From Rotaria sordida (lineage: Eukaryota > Rotifera > Eurotatoria > Philodinida > Philodinidae): 64,000 nucleotides of DNA. Positions 34,151-46,558 of the stretch are shown one piece after another. The notes beneath the pieces are model-generated. The model was not told the DNA's origin. It ran no database searches and worked only from the letters and a program-made list of their open reading frames with translations. The stretch is taken from positions 54,423 to 118,422 of the forward strand of contig CAJNOL010000613.1 of assembly GCA_905250125.1 (NCBI GenBank), written 5' to 3'. Position 1 is the first letter of the stretch, and every line of letters begins with the position of its first letter. Both the position numbers and the translations under genes were made by a program.

Positions 34151-37100
34151 ATATCTCTACCAACGGAGGACAGTAGGAACTGACTACTTTAATTAATAAT
34201 CAATTAATCATTTTTTAAATATAGTTTAACTATTTATTAATATTTCGAGTATTTGATATTTATTATTTAAAATATTAAATATTAAATAATGTTTAATATT
34301 TGATTATTAATCCATTATTGAGCCATGATAGACCGTCATAGGCACATTGAGATCCCGTTACAGGTTGTTATAGACACCTTAGGACACCGTTAGAAATCAT
34401 GAAAGATCCCATCTGGAGATTATTCTAGACACGATATTAGAAAGAGCTGCTAATAACATATGAGGTGTATCTTTATTCTAGCTCTAAAGGATTCTGTAAA
34501 GGATGATGAATAAATCAGTCGATAAATCCATCGAATGAGATCATTTTTAATGTCGTCAGTGACAATGATCAGATCGCGTTTTACGCTTTAATTTCATAGG
34601 AATTGCACAAACAGCTTCTTGATAAAGGGAAAAGATTTTATTTTAGGTGTTAATGAGTAAAGCATTGGTATTTTCCATCTAGAAGAGTAAGAATAAGACG
34701 ATAGTTAAAAAATATCAAGTAATTCAATATTGATTTTAGTTAAAATCGAATACTATATATGAAAATTAATCAAGAGGAAGAATAATATGTGTGGTAGTTT
34801 ACTAAGGAATAAAATAAATATGCATGAGAGACTAATATAGTTTTTTAACCGATGAAACGAACAATAAAATAATATCTGCTGGTTTATGTGACATGTATCG
34901 TGTAGATATTATCAATAAGAGAATGGAATTTATGCGGTAATAGACGTATATGAAAATAGAAATAATTTTATTCAATATAACCATGTTAAATGAATGAAAT
35001 AATCTTATATTAAATTAATAAATATGGACAATTTCAAGAAAATAAACTTTGAAAAGGCGCGTATCAACTATAAAAATAGTTCGAATTCTGATTTATTGAT
35101 CTATTTAGTATTTTTTAAAATAACTTATTTAAAAAGCTCTGAGAATATATATTAAATATATAACGATCAGAGTTTGTGAGTTCCAAATTTCGGCTTTTCT
35201 TGGGTCCGCAGTGACAAGTTTTAAACATAGATGAGAATGATGATCGTCGTTTATAGCTAACATTTATTTATATATCGAACAAATTCAATTTTATAACAAT
35301 TTTGGTTTTTTTTTAGAAAGAATTTCGAGAGATGAACAAATTAAAATCAGTCTAAAAAGAAAAAATTTTCGTTTCGGTAAATAAAATCAGTTGAATAAGA
35401 TAAAAAAAAGTCCTAATTTAAAAAGAGTTCGATGTTAATTATGTGTTAAAATTGGAAAAATTTTTCTTTTTCTTTATTGAAAGATAAAAATAATAATAAT
35501 TATTGATTTATTTATGATCTGACTTGTTATCCTAGTTAAACATATTTATTCAATATTATTCTATTAACTAGAAAATAAAAATCTATTCTATAGATGAAGA
35601 TCGATTTAATATAATCATTATCATTCGATCGTTTTACAAATAAACGATGAATTAATCACATCTCAATATAAATGAGAACAATTTGAAAGACGAAAAGAAA
35701 AAATTGTATGAAAAAGATAAAATCTCAATGTTAATCAGAGCAGAGGGATAACAGGATTTGACATTGTTATTTATCCTTATTTTAATATTGATAAATAAGT
35801 AGATTTGTTCAATTGATCAATATTTATAATATAACCTCGAATATTTTGATAATTGTTTTCATTCTTGTTTTTTCTTCTATTTTTAATCTAAGATTAATTA
35901 TTAGTAAATGTTTAAATAGATATTTCCCATTAACTATTTATTGAAGAGGAAAAGTTTAACTAAAAATCTTCGAAATGTTTATTATTAGTATGAAAGATAT
36001 TATTGATTAGAAGAAAAATCAGTAAAAACGATTATAAAAAAAAATGATATATTCAATTAAAAATATTGAATATATCGAGGAAAGATTCTGTTCGGATCTA
36101 TAGGAAAGATGTTACGAATCTATATCAAAGATCTAATTTTAGATGTTAATAGAAGATAAACATATTATCTTTTAGCTAAATATTGAATATCTATTCACCT
36201 TTTATCTAGATTCTATGTTGATAAATATCTTGGTTAGAATATGTCCGATTAGAATTAAATCTTATAGAAAATGAGTTGAATAAATAATCTCTTTTATTTC
36301 ATTTTAATGATAAGACAATAAAAAAGAAAATATAATTATATTGAAATATTGTTTTCATTTAAAATAAAATTCAGGATTATTATCTTGATCATTTTTTATA
36401 TTTTTATTATTTTTTTAATGTAAAAAATCTCGATTAAATGAAATTTTTAATTATTTTAATTGATTAAATAAACAATTTCTATAAAATAAATATATTTAAG
36501 TTAGAATTTTAATTTAAGAAAATTGAAATAAAACTGATTGATTAAAAAATAAAATCGAATTATTGATTAAATATTCGAGTTATTTTATTATTTAAATCGT
36601 TTTTATTGTCATTACTAAGTCTTCTTCGTAACCAACGAGAAAAACAAGAAAAAATATCTTCGAAATCAACCTATGAAATATCAAAATAATTTATCAAGAT
36701 AAAATAAATAAAATCTGAATGTTTGTCAATCATTATTCGAACAATTTTTCATATATTTATTAGTAAAATCGATTTTGTGAAAAACGATCTGAAAGGAGTG
36801 TTGAAGTATATTGGATAGAAATTTTTAGCCATTCTACACACAGATAATGAGAGACTGTGAGAGATCTATTTAATGCATGGTTACCAATAAAATCTAATTA
36901 ATCTATGATGAAAGTATATAAACTGATTTGTTTTTCAGTTCTAGAGGATAAGTAAAAGTTGATGAAAAATGGTTCCGGAGATAGATTGAATAAAAGAATA
37001 TTTGCGTGATTAGTAACAATAGATATATTCTCTTTCAAATTTTAATCCTGCAGTAATTGTACGACACAGATTTTTTTATTTTTTTTATTTAAAAAAAAAA

Positions 37101-39003
37101 CAAAATTCTAAAATAAAATTTGATTTATTTAAATGATTTTCTAAATAAATTTGATAATGATTTGATTAATTTAAAAAAAAGATTTTATTTTAGTTCGAAA
37201 GAATAATCATTATCGATAAATGTCATTATAACGAGAGAAATTCGTTCGAAATAAATTAATATCAATCATACTTATTTTTTTATTTTGATTAATCCAATTT
37301 TCAACGTTTTTTTCTTCCTATGATCTTTCATATGGAATTTTCTAAGAAGATCCGTTAGGTCTTCTGAAAAAAGAATTTTTTTTTGTGTTGATTTCATGTC
37401 ATTAAAAAGAAAAACAAAGGTTATATTGTCGTTGTTATTGTGATTGTTGAATGTAAAAATATATAGTGAATGGATTGATTTTCAAGAAAAGAAAACAAAA
37501 AACGAAAGAAAGGATGGTGTTCTTTTTTGTCTTTTTTGCTGACATATTAAGTAGTTTATCTTTGTTAGTAACTATTGTTGAAAAAAGAAAAATTCAATTG
37601 TTTTTATTTCTTTTTTTTTTAACAGTTTAAGCAAAAGAAAAATGAATATATTATCATAGAATTTGAGGAGATTTAAACCAAAGGATATTAACTATTTCAA
37701 TTGAGCATGATTACTAACAAGAAAACAATAAATCAGTTAGTCAGTTGACTTTTTTTCATCTCATTCTATATTTAGAATTTGTTTATGGATATTTTTCCGT
37801 TCTATTGTCCCAAGAGAAGATTATTGTTTTTTTTTCTAGATATTATTTTCGAATCTTTGATTATATTATTTTAATAGAAAATCAAGTAAGATAAGTAAAC
37901 TAAGAAGAGTTAATTTGAATGAAAAAAAAAGTTAAATGAATAATATACCTCGTTGCAACGATTGGACAAAGGTGATAGTGGGAATAAAAATGTATTTAAC
38001 AATATAACAAAGGTATGTATAATCAAAATACATTGTAATAGTTTCGTTTCTTGTCGTACTCTTGATTTTTCATCTGCGGATGATAGTCGCGAGAAGGTTA
38101 GAAATCTACATTTTTACTTTTAAATGACAGTTACAAAAATTTGTAGAAACATAATAAGGTGGTTACTCTTATTGATATTAAAATTGATAATTTAAATGAG
38201 ATAATGGATATTTTGTCTTTAATCGAATGAGCTCTTTTACATAAGAAATCTATGGAGAATACTCACATAGAGTTTCAATTTAATATTCATCGCATGATAA
38301 AGATAAAAATATAATCGAAAATTCTTATCTGACTTTTTAGTCTTATTTTAATTTTAATGATACATATCATTTTTGTTGCATCTGAAGTTTGTTAAAATAG
38401 TTGTATTATTGTTTACTGTCGGACAACAAAAGGAATTGTTGGGTTCATTTATGCTTTAAATGAAAAAAAAAATCGAATTAATGACTCACTATTCGATATT
38501 CATGCTTACAAGTCGACATCTGTGCGACAGGAGAGTTATAATGATAATGTACATGAAAACAAAGAAAACATTGATCGATTTCGGCCGTTTTCAAATAAAG
38601 TTGTTTTTGGCAATCCATCTCAACACTCACTACATTTAAACTATTCACCCAAAGGAATAGCACCAATCAATTCCGAATTTGCTTTAGATTGTATATCTTT
38701 GACATCATGTATTTCGTCGTCTGCTATCTCATAGAATGTTTTACCATTTGAAATTATTTATAAGAAGCTAAATTCTCTACTAAAAAGAGTTGATGATTAT
38801 ATGCAACACGCTATTGTTTTTTCACTAATTCATTCGAGGAAATAGCTCGGGAGAACTTTTTAAAGAAGATTGTGAGAGTGAGAACTAAAATGGAAATCTT
38901 TTCATATGAGATGTGAAAATCAACCGTCAGTTGTTCATTTATTTATTTACGTAGTATTCGGTATAAAACTTATCATTTTTATTAAAGCATGCCTTTTTTA
39001 TTT
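34151..39003. other. Gene-poor stretch
   Basis: No supported gene. The interval around 38480-38735 has overlapping 62- and 70-codon frames on opposite strands and a less AT-rich composition, but neither frame shows splice context or a family pattern. Confidence 0.4.
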
Positions 39004-40288
39004 CCCTAGTGAAGGTACTCATCAAGAGAGTACTCAAAAAGTACTCACGCTAGAAAATGCCGCGAGTACTCATGAGTACTCGTGGGTTTTGAGTACTCAT
39101 CGGTAGTACTCGTAGTAGAATCTGAGTATCTGAGTACGACCATAGAGTACCCGTGCTGAAAATTTGAGTATCTGAGTACGACTCTCGAGTACTCGCCGTA
39201 TAATTTTGAGTATTTTTTGAGTACTCATATACTGTTTTTGTGTACTTTAGTAATTTATTTAAAATACTGATAGGTTTATATTCTGTTTAGTACAGTTGTA
39301 CTCCATCTACTTTATTTAAATATATAATTAATAGCAAAAAATAGTTATACATTATGAAAATTTGAGAAAAACATGAAAGTTGAGAAATAAATATGCTACA
39401 TGACGTCAACTTTTTTGTTATACAGAGTATAGAAATGAATTTTCATCTTTAGAACATAGAAAATGAGTAAATAAAAATAAGTATTGAGAATAATATAACA
39501 TCAGTAAAGAGGAAGGATAATAAATTATTAATGAAATTAAAATATACGATAACAATAAATGTATACTATAGATCATTACAAAAAAAACAAACTCACATTT
39601 TACACTCATAGCTCGATTGAACTTAGTAATGCACAAAAAATGAATAAAAAATAAAAAAGTTATTTCTAATTTGATGCGCATGTTCGCAGTACATTGAATT
39701 CTAACTAATTTGTATCAAAAATTATTATTCGACGTTTGTTTCATTAATTTTCATTATCGATCTGAAAAAAATGTCTATTAATCTAAAAGAACATTCTGTC
39801 TAAAATTTATGAAATGAAATTGAACGAATTATTACTAATATATTTAAATCAATATTGAATGTTACTCGATAAATGAACAGTTGAAAATAAAAAGTCGTTT
39901 TTGTATTTCGGAAACAACGATTCATTAAAGCAGTACGAATGACTCATCAGAAAAGAACGCAAGATTAAAAGATAAGCCGTTAAAATAATTCTTTTCTATT
40001 TTGTATTTCATTACATCATTTTTCTTTATTACACAATTTTATTCTATTTCTTTTACATGTTAGTGCATAAGTGTTTTGTTAAACATTCTAGAAATAAACC
40101 AAGATGAGTACTACAGTGAGTACTCATATTTTTGTCTGCGAGTAAATCTTAAACAAACAACTCATATGAGTACTCACTGTAGTACACGAAACGTATAAAT
40201 ACACATAAAAATGCTCGAGTACTCGAGCGTGTAATTTGAGTACTCACGCTGGCAAGTCGTACTCGCTTGATGAGTAGTTTCACTAGGG
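39004..40288. mobile_element. 1.3-kb element with GAGTACTC-iterated ends
   Basis: The termini are inverted: CCCTAGTGAAGGTACTCATC at 39004 and the complement of CCCTAGTGAAACTACTCATC ending at 40288. Both end zones (39018-39240 and 40103-40275) are packed with GAGTACTC, itself a perfect palindrome, with at least ten copies at the left and six at the right. The AT-rich interior has no coding frame with features. The CCCTAGTGAA outer end is similar to the CCYAGTGAAAAATA ends of the 3.0-kb element at 3657-6650, so the two may use the same transposase. Confidence 0.75.
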
Positions 40289-41297
40289 TTGTCACACAAT
40301 TTAATCTCTTTCTTATTTTATTATTTCATTCTATTCTCACTTATATAACTAGTTTCTCATCATTTCTATATGAATTCGTAAAATCATTGTCATAGTTTTA
40401 TATCGAAGTTCCATTCGCTGTTCCATAATGTGTTACGTTTCTCACACCGTGTATCTCAACTTTTCCTCAATAATGTTAAATATATGGTAAACACGAAATA
40501 TACTGACTCAATATATTCATTATTAATCAATAACCTTTTGATAAATTTCATTCTATTATATTGTCGTCATTGATGAATAATTATCATGATTCAAAATGTT
40601 AATCAATAGTTCTTGTGGAACATTATTCGCTGTATATGATCTTAAAAAGATAAAAATTGAAATACGTAAAATTTTATTTTATGAAAATTTATTCAATACT
40701 ATAATATGTGAAATGTTACTTATAGGTTCTTCATGAAATTTGTTCTGTTTTTAATATTAATAACCTAATATTATTTAGTCCATTATTTACGTATCATGCA
40801 AGTATTATTGGAAAATTCTATTTGAAATTCATCAAGATAATTATTTGAATGAAAGCTATTTATTCAAACAAATTCTTTTAATTAATATTTGTTTCCTATC
40901 TTATAATACTGATATAGAAGTACGCCATTTTGACAGTCACACAATTATGATCATCGTTGTTATTATTACATTCCCTAAATGTCATCTTTTTTGTGTTGTT
41001 CTCATTGTCATACTCTGTCCTATTATACGTTTCGTTCTTCCTTGCATTTTTGTGTCCTCATAAATAATCTACTAACTTTTTCTTCTCTCTGTGTTAATTA
41101 CTTTCATTCGTTCATAGTATGATAACAAAAATTGAAGTTATTTCTTACGAGGCCATTACTCAAGAAATTGTTTCGCTTTCATATTCATTTTCTACTTTCG
41201 AGCTTACTCAGTTTACAACATATTATTCAGTGCAATATGGGACGAAAACTTCATCATTTCATTTTTTTTATTTCATTATTCGATCCTAATATGATTT
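40289..41297. other. Non-coding stretch
   Basis: Frames of 72 and 85 codons exist (40845-41063 and 41132-41389), but they are hydrophobic, low-complexity and overlap the better-supported minus-strand gene or nothing. I see no supported feature. Confidence 0.35.
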
Positions 41298-41711
41298 TCA
41301 AAAACATATCAACAAATAATAAACAAAACAAACGAAAGAAATCGAATTTGTTATATAACCTCCATCCCTTTTCTCATGCCAGTTATTGAACCGATTTTTC
41401 CTCGTCTTTTTTACATAGCCTTCAATTAGTTCATGAAATAGTGGCAATGTTGTTGTTACTAAAGTGCTCGATAAGATTGTCGTTCGAGGACGAATATGGA
41501 TACGCATTGAACCTTGAGATTTTGCAGCAGCATAAAATGGATAAACTGCACCAGGAGTTAACAGTACTAAAAAAATATATAAATATTACAAAGCAAAAAT
41601 CATCATGAAGAGCTTACAATTATGATACCATGATCCAGAGTCATTTTCAACGAATAAGTGAACTGTTAGAACGAACGGCGAGAGCATAATGAGAAAATGT
41701 TGGCAGTTCAT
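41298..41711 (-). CDS. Unrecognised two-exon protein (120 aa)
   Basis: Two minus-strand exons, 41711-41618 and 41566-41298, separated by a 51-bp GT..AG intron, join in frame to 120 residues. The start MNCQHFLIMLSPFVLTVHLF is hydrophobic and could be a signal peptide or membrane anchor. Across the junction it reads DSGSWYHNLLLTPGAVYPFY, then AAAKSQGSMRIHIRPRTTIL, LPLFHELIEGYVKKTRKNRF and NNWHEKRDGGY, which has normal coding complexity. The last ~20 residues run into AT-rich sequence and may be past a missed donor. I do not recognise the family. It may be a 5' fragment of a larger gene truncated near the repeats. Confidence 0.45.
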
Positions 41712-41911
41712 GTTCTGAATGATTTGTTCTTGTCATGCACACAGAATACAGATATACGTGCGCATCAAGTCACTTTATCGTCTGATGTCCCTCGTCAAGA
41801 AAATATATTTCATTCTAATTATGGAAAAATTTCATCCATCTATTTTCTCGTATTTTCATCGAAGATGCAACACATCATGAAATTTTTTTGCTTTCCTTCT
41901 GTGACAATAGA

Positions 41912-42460
41912 TACACCGATGTGACATCATCCTTACGTTATTTCACTCTTACTTCATATCATCCTTGTATGATGTCAACCTTGTATCCTTACATAATACT
42001 GTTCATAGTGTTCACTTCTTTTTCAATACCTTTGTCATTGCTGCGCTATTCACTGCATATATGCTCATTGTTCTCTTTTCACTACGAGAGATTATCGCAT
42101 CAAATAGATGCAAGGGCAAATCATTGAGAAGGAGAGAGAAGAGAAAAGAACAGTGGAGAATATTCTCAGTGGATATTGCGCAGTGTGAAGGATACAACTC
42201 ACTCGAGGTTACCCATCTTTGTTGGATGGTATATATATATATATGTTGGTGTACAAGTCATAGAGAGTGATATAGTTATATAGATAGGCATGTATAATGT
42301 GTGTTAATATTGAGAGAGAAATAAAATCACGTACAACAAGTAACGGAAATGAGCTTGAAGAAATAATAAACAAGACAAGTCCTTAAAATACGTGATTCAA
42401 CAATGCAGTCATCAATCTTTCTGCATTGTATCCTTCGCTTATTCTCAATTTTTCGTTACA
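41912..42460. repeat. LTR-like direct repeat, left copy
   Basis: About 549 bp, repeated in the same orientation at 45974-46558 with roughly 80 percent identity. Both copies contain TGTGACATYATCCTTRCGTT near their start and end in GTTACA, so the body has TGTGA...TTACA ends as an LTR would. Shared landmarks are TTCATATCATCCTTGTAYGA, GTGTGTTAATATTGARAGAG, AATAAA, and AACGGAARTGAGCTTGAAGA. Both are preceded by TACACCGA, so the true edge is uncertain. Confidence 0.65.
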
Positions 42461-42659
42461 CCTTCCTCATTCGGAGAACAGTTGTTCAAAGAAACAAACC
42501 GTACGAAAGAAAAAAAACATTCATCAGACTCGAAACATACAAATCACGCGCAAGAGTATGAAAAAATCACTAGTGCCATCATGTAAAAAAAATTTCATGC
42601 AACATAATGTATGGTTAACTCACTCTTAAACAAAGTAAAGAATTGAAGCTAAGGAAAAA

Positions 42660-42980
42660 TTGGCGGATTCTCGCACATCATATGACTCTACAAGACTTCA
42701 AAGTACTTCAGTTTTCTCTACAATTTTGGAGCCCTTGCTATTACACAAATCTGTTGCTTTTCGCAATCTTTTATTACCAACCAGGAACGACTCCAATATC
42801 AATGAAAGCTCATGTAGACAGTTGCATAAGCAATTCATGGATTATTTAATAATCTTGTGCTCTAAGAAAGAAGTCATATTCTACTGGTATCAACATCTAT
42901 TATATTTAGTTAATAATCATCACAAGGATACTGCTTTATTCTACTCATTTAGAGGCATCCCTTCACCACCTATTGATTGA
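42660..42980 (+). CDS. Possible ORF inside the LTR-like pair
   Basis: A 106-codon frame beginning MADSRTSYDSTRLQSTSVFS, directly downstream of the left LTR-like repeat, where a gag-like frame would be expected. It lacks any zinc knuckle or other recognisable motif. It could be a decayed retroelement fragment or chance. Confidence 0.25.
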   Translation: MADSRTSYDSTRLQSTSVFSTILEPLLLHKSVAFRNLLLPTRNDSNINESSCRQLHKQFMDYLIILCSKKEVIFYWYQHLLYLVNNHHKDTALFYSFRGIPSPPID

Positions 42981-43074
42981 ATGCGATAGAAAATGTAATA
43001 ACGAAGTACTTCATATACTAGAATGAGACGTTACTAGTAAACGGTCTTTAATCGAATATCAACAACTTCTATCA

Positions 43075-43150
43075 CGGTCTGTTGGAGGGGAAAGGCTTCA
43101 AATTTCTACTCCTATACTTCAACATTCTGCTTAGATCGTGTTTCACAAAA
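43075..43150. repeat. Dispersed repeat related to 48955-49047
   Basis: Shares CACGGTCTGT, a G-rich stretch, TTTCTACYCYATACACTTCAA-like sequence and AGATCGTGTTTCACA in the same order with the right part of the MITE at 48745-49044, so it is a truncated copy of that element. Confidence 0.65.
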
Positions 43151-43318
43151 AAAAGTAAATAAATAAACGAACACATTAATATAGAATCAAGTAATTATCC
43201 AATAGTTCAAACATTTAATAAAACAATAAGTGGATTCATTTGCTAGTAAACATCCACTTGATAAAAAAGTTTCTAGATGAAATAAGATCAAAGATGCAAC
43301 ATGAGAAACATGGGAAAC

Positions 43319-44094
43319 GGGCAGTTGCTCGCAGGACACTTGCTCGCTCGAACATTTCCTCTCTAGGATACTTGTTCGCCAAACTATTTCCTGGAAAGTT
43401 GTGAATGAAATTAAATTCGAGGAAACAACAACTATCAATGCCACTAAGCAGAAAAGTTTCGTATCATCATTTAACATGTAATTATACTCTAGTAGTGCAT
43501 CTCACTTTGGTGCTGATAACATGAGCATTGATTCAGAATAAAAGCTCGTATACAAGCTGTGGCATTGTATATGAATGTCATTATCCAAAGAACTATTTTG
43601 GTTATTTCAAAATTCAAAATATGGCATCAGAAATTCTATTTCCTTTTAATCTATTCATTCAACTTATGTATAGTTTTGAATAGTCAATGAAAAGCAAAGC
43701 AAGTCGCACTTTGTAGTTAATAATGTCATCTTGAGAGACAGCTGTAGAGTGAAAGCGTGAATTATGTAAAAAATAACTAAAAAAATTTAGTGAAAAACAA
43801 TTTCCGCAGTTGATGATCAGTTATGGACATCAGAACCTTATTGCCTTTGTAGAATATTTTTGTATTCGATCAAATTGCCAAATAGTTTTCGCTTTATTAT
43901 AAACAAAATGACGGCATTTTTTTTAACAAGGTCTTATAGAACATGTTCATATAGAATTTTCAAGTATCTACGTTTAAACTTATTTGACGAGCAAGTGTCC
44001 TAGAGAGAAAATGTCCGAACGAGCAACAGTCCTAGCAAGCATCTGTCCTAGCTAGCAAGTGTCCGAGTGAGCAAATGTCCGCGAACAACTGTCC
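43319..44094. mobile_element. 0.8-kb element with GGACACTTGCTCG-iterated ends
   Basis: The left end (43319-43380) reads GGGCAGTTGCTCGCAGGACA, then ACTTGCTCGCTCGAACATTT and CCTCTCTAGGATACTTG. The right end (43987-44094) is the complement, with the same ~14-bp word (GGACAnTTGCTNGC) iterated about seven times. No coding content in between. It is nested within the LTR-like pair. Confidence 0.7.
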
Positions 44095-45498
44095 TAAATC
44101 AGAGAAACACGAAGCATGACAATGTTCATTGTATAAATCTTCTTTTCTTTTCGCTTTTTGTTTGTTGCACTTCTTGTATTAAGTGAAGATTCTGTTACAT
44201 TAATATTTTTTTTGATTGTCTCGTCATTGTTAATGATGATGACTGTTTTTAAGGATAGTCGTGACCATCTGTTGATATTGTGGTAGATGATGTAGGAGAG
44301 TCAAATTTAAAACATTCAACATAACACAAACCTGAATTGTAACCAGTAGTGTTTTTTCCTTATCGGTACTAATACTGATCTAAACCGGTCAGACTGGCCA
44401 ATGGATCGGTATGAGTCATTCTTCGTCTTTCTGATCATATGACAGTCAGATCACATCCTTGATTACTCATATCTGCCTCTTAATTATCACAATAGTGACG
44501 TAAGAGTCTTGGTTCGCTACTCCAGCATTTTCATTATATATGTTTCCTTAAGTTTTTTCTCTGCGAACATCAGTCAATGAACAAAAAATTGTATAGAACT
44601 AAAGTTTTGATATAATCTTTATGCACTAATTAAATGTTCGTTAGAGATAGGCATTATTAATTAACTGTATACTTGATCTGCTTCCAAGTTGTATTCCCTC
44701 CATTATTTCTTATGTCTGTGCGAAATATATACTATAAGTAGTAGAAAATACAAATAAATTTATAATGATTACAATGCTAAATAATTATGCCATTTTGTTT
44801 TGATGACATAACTTGATATTAGTGTGACTTGATAAATGTATTCCGTGTGTCATAATGAATTTTCACTTAATGCAAAATTCTGATGCACGTTTCCTGAAAG
44901 AAATAGTCTTTGACATCAGTGAAAAGTGTTTGATCTGCGCAAAAAAAAGCTTTGAGAATCGTTTTATTGAAAAAAAAGTAAACAAAGAATTCAAAAAAGT
45001 ACAAACCGACCGATAAGGAATCCTCGACAGGATCGGACCAGACTGGCCGTTTACTGTTAGTGATTACAACACTGAAGCAAACAACACAAAACAATAAAAG
45101 CAAATATATTGTTACTAAAACAAGTAATATCTTGGGTGAACTGAATGCATATAATTTATTATACCTAATTTTACTTCTCAAACAGAAATAGTTACCATTA
45201 TATGCATTGAATATTTCTATTTTTGAATTCATAAGCTTGTGAATCAACTTTTAGAAACATGCAAACATCAAAATGGAAATAATTCAACTTTAGCTAACTT
45301 CACTCTGCATGACTTTTTACAACGCGTTCAAGGGTTACCATTATACTAAATGACATTGAATGTGAATAGTTACACGATGATTCAGTTGACACTTTGATGT
45401 TTCTGGCTCATTACAGACATCGAAATAATTATCAATCATCATCTGCACAAACTCAAAATGAGATCGATCAAATAGATACTGAATGACTTATCGCCGAT

Positions 45499-45780
45499 GT
45501 GTATGATGAAGCTATCGATACACTTGATGGCTTAGAAATATTGAATTTATTACAAAAACAAAGTTTTCTTGACTTGAAGTCATTGAATGAATATTTATTT
45601 GAACAATTAAATCTAAATCCAAGGATGTACAACTACGCATCTCAAACAGTCAATATAAACAATGAAGACGTTAAAACATCTGGGGATGATAATGACAATA
45701 ATGATAGACTTTCTTCGAATGATGATCACGCTAATGAAGAACAAGACGCAACTCGAGAGTTCATAAGTAACTTACTCTAA
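45499..45780 (+). CDS. Possible exon or ORF, acidic C-terminus
   Basis: A 93-codon frame with ordinary coding complexity: LDGLEILNLLQKQSFLDLKS, then LNEYLFEQLNLN, ending in an acidic, Asn/Asp-rich tail. The same frame is open upstream to about 45420, apart from one TGA. The stop at 45778-45780 is about 190 bp before the right LTR-like repeat, so it could be the end of the element's coding region. No family recognised. Confidence 0.3.
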   Translation: MYDEAIDTLDGLEILNLLQKQSFLDLKSLNEYLFEQLNLNPRMYNYASQTVNINNEDVKTSGDDNDNNDRLSSNDDHANEEQDATREFISNLL

Positions 45781-45973
45781 AAACAAAAGAAGACTTCTTT
45801 AGATTGAAAACCTGCGATACAATCGAGTTTCGCATGCAACATTCGCATTTTAAAGTTACAATTAATCGCGATACAAAATGTTTACATAAACAGTCTGACT
45901 GCTTTTTATTGGCTAATAAGAAAAGTAAACTTTCAAATGATAGACTATTTCGAATGATGCATATATCGAGAAA

Positions 45974-46558
45974 TACACCGATGTGACATTATCCTTGCGT
46001 TATTTCACTCTTACTTCATATCATCCTTGTACGATGTCAACCTTGTATCCTTACGTAATACTGCTCTTAGGGTTCAATACCTTCTCAATATCTTTGTGAT
46101 CGTTACGCTATTCACTGAATATATTCTCATTGTTCTCTTGTCACTCTGAGAGATTACCGCATTAAACAGAAGCAAGGAGAAATCATTGGGGAAGGGAGAG
46201 AGAGAGAAGAGAACAGTCGAGAATATGCACAGTCGACATTATGCAGAGTGAAGAATACAGCATATCAACCTCATTTAATAGGGACAATAAAATTACATGT
46301 GAAAAAAAGTGAAGGATACAACACACTCGACGTTACACACTTTCTTGGATGGTATACACAGTTGGTGTAAAAGTAATATGACAAGCTATAGCGTGTGTGT
46401 TAATATTGAAAGAGAAATAAAAATATGTACAACAAGTAACGGAAGTGAGCTTGAAGAAATAATAAACGAGGCAACGCCTTGAAATACGTGATCCAATAAC
46501 ACGGTCATCAATCTTTCTACATCACATCCTTTGGTTATTGTCTCAATTTTCTGTTACA
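45974..46558. repeat. LTR-like direct repeat, right copy
   Basis: Right partner of 41912-42460. It carries an internal extra segment around 46260-46325, in which AAGTGAAGGATACAACACAC is duplicated relative to the left copy. The flank after GTTACA does not repeat the flank before the left copy, so no target duplication is visible. Confidence 0.65.

Noticed and set aside
34320-34470. A small relative of the 30-bp satellite
   Set aside because: GATCCCGTTA/GACACCGTTAG words recur, but the spacing is irregular and only three or four copies are present.
38478-38734. Overlapping 62- and 70-codon frames on opposite strands
   Set aside because: No splice context, no motif, and the two frames exclude each other; a chance event in less AT-rich DNA.
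41965-42270. 101-codon plus-strand frame as a gene
   Set aside because: It lies wholly inside the LTR-like repeat and is not kept open in the partner copy at 45974-46558.
44340-45060. Inverted pair around CCTTATCGGT as a further mobile element
   Set aside because: Part of the shared sequence (CAGACTGGCC) is in direct rather than inverted orientation and the ends could not be fixed, so the call was not supportable.
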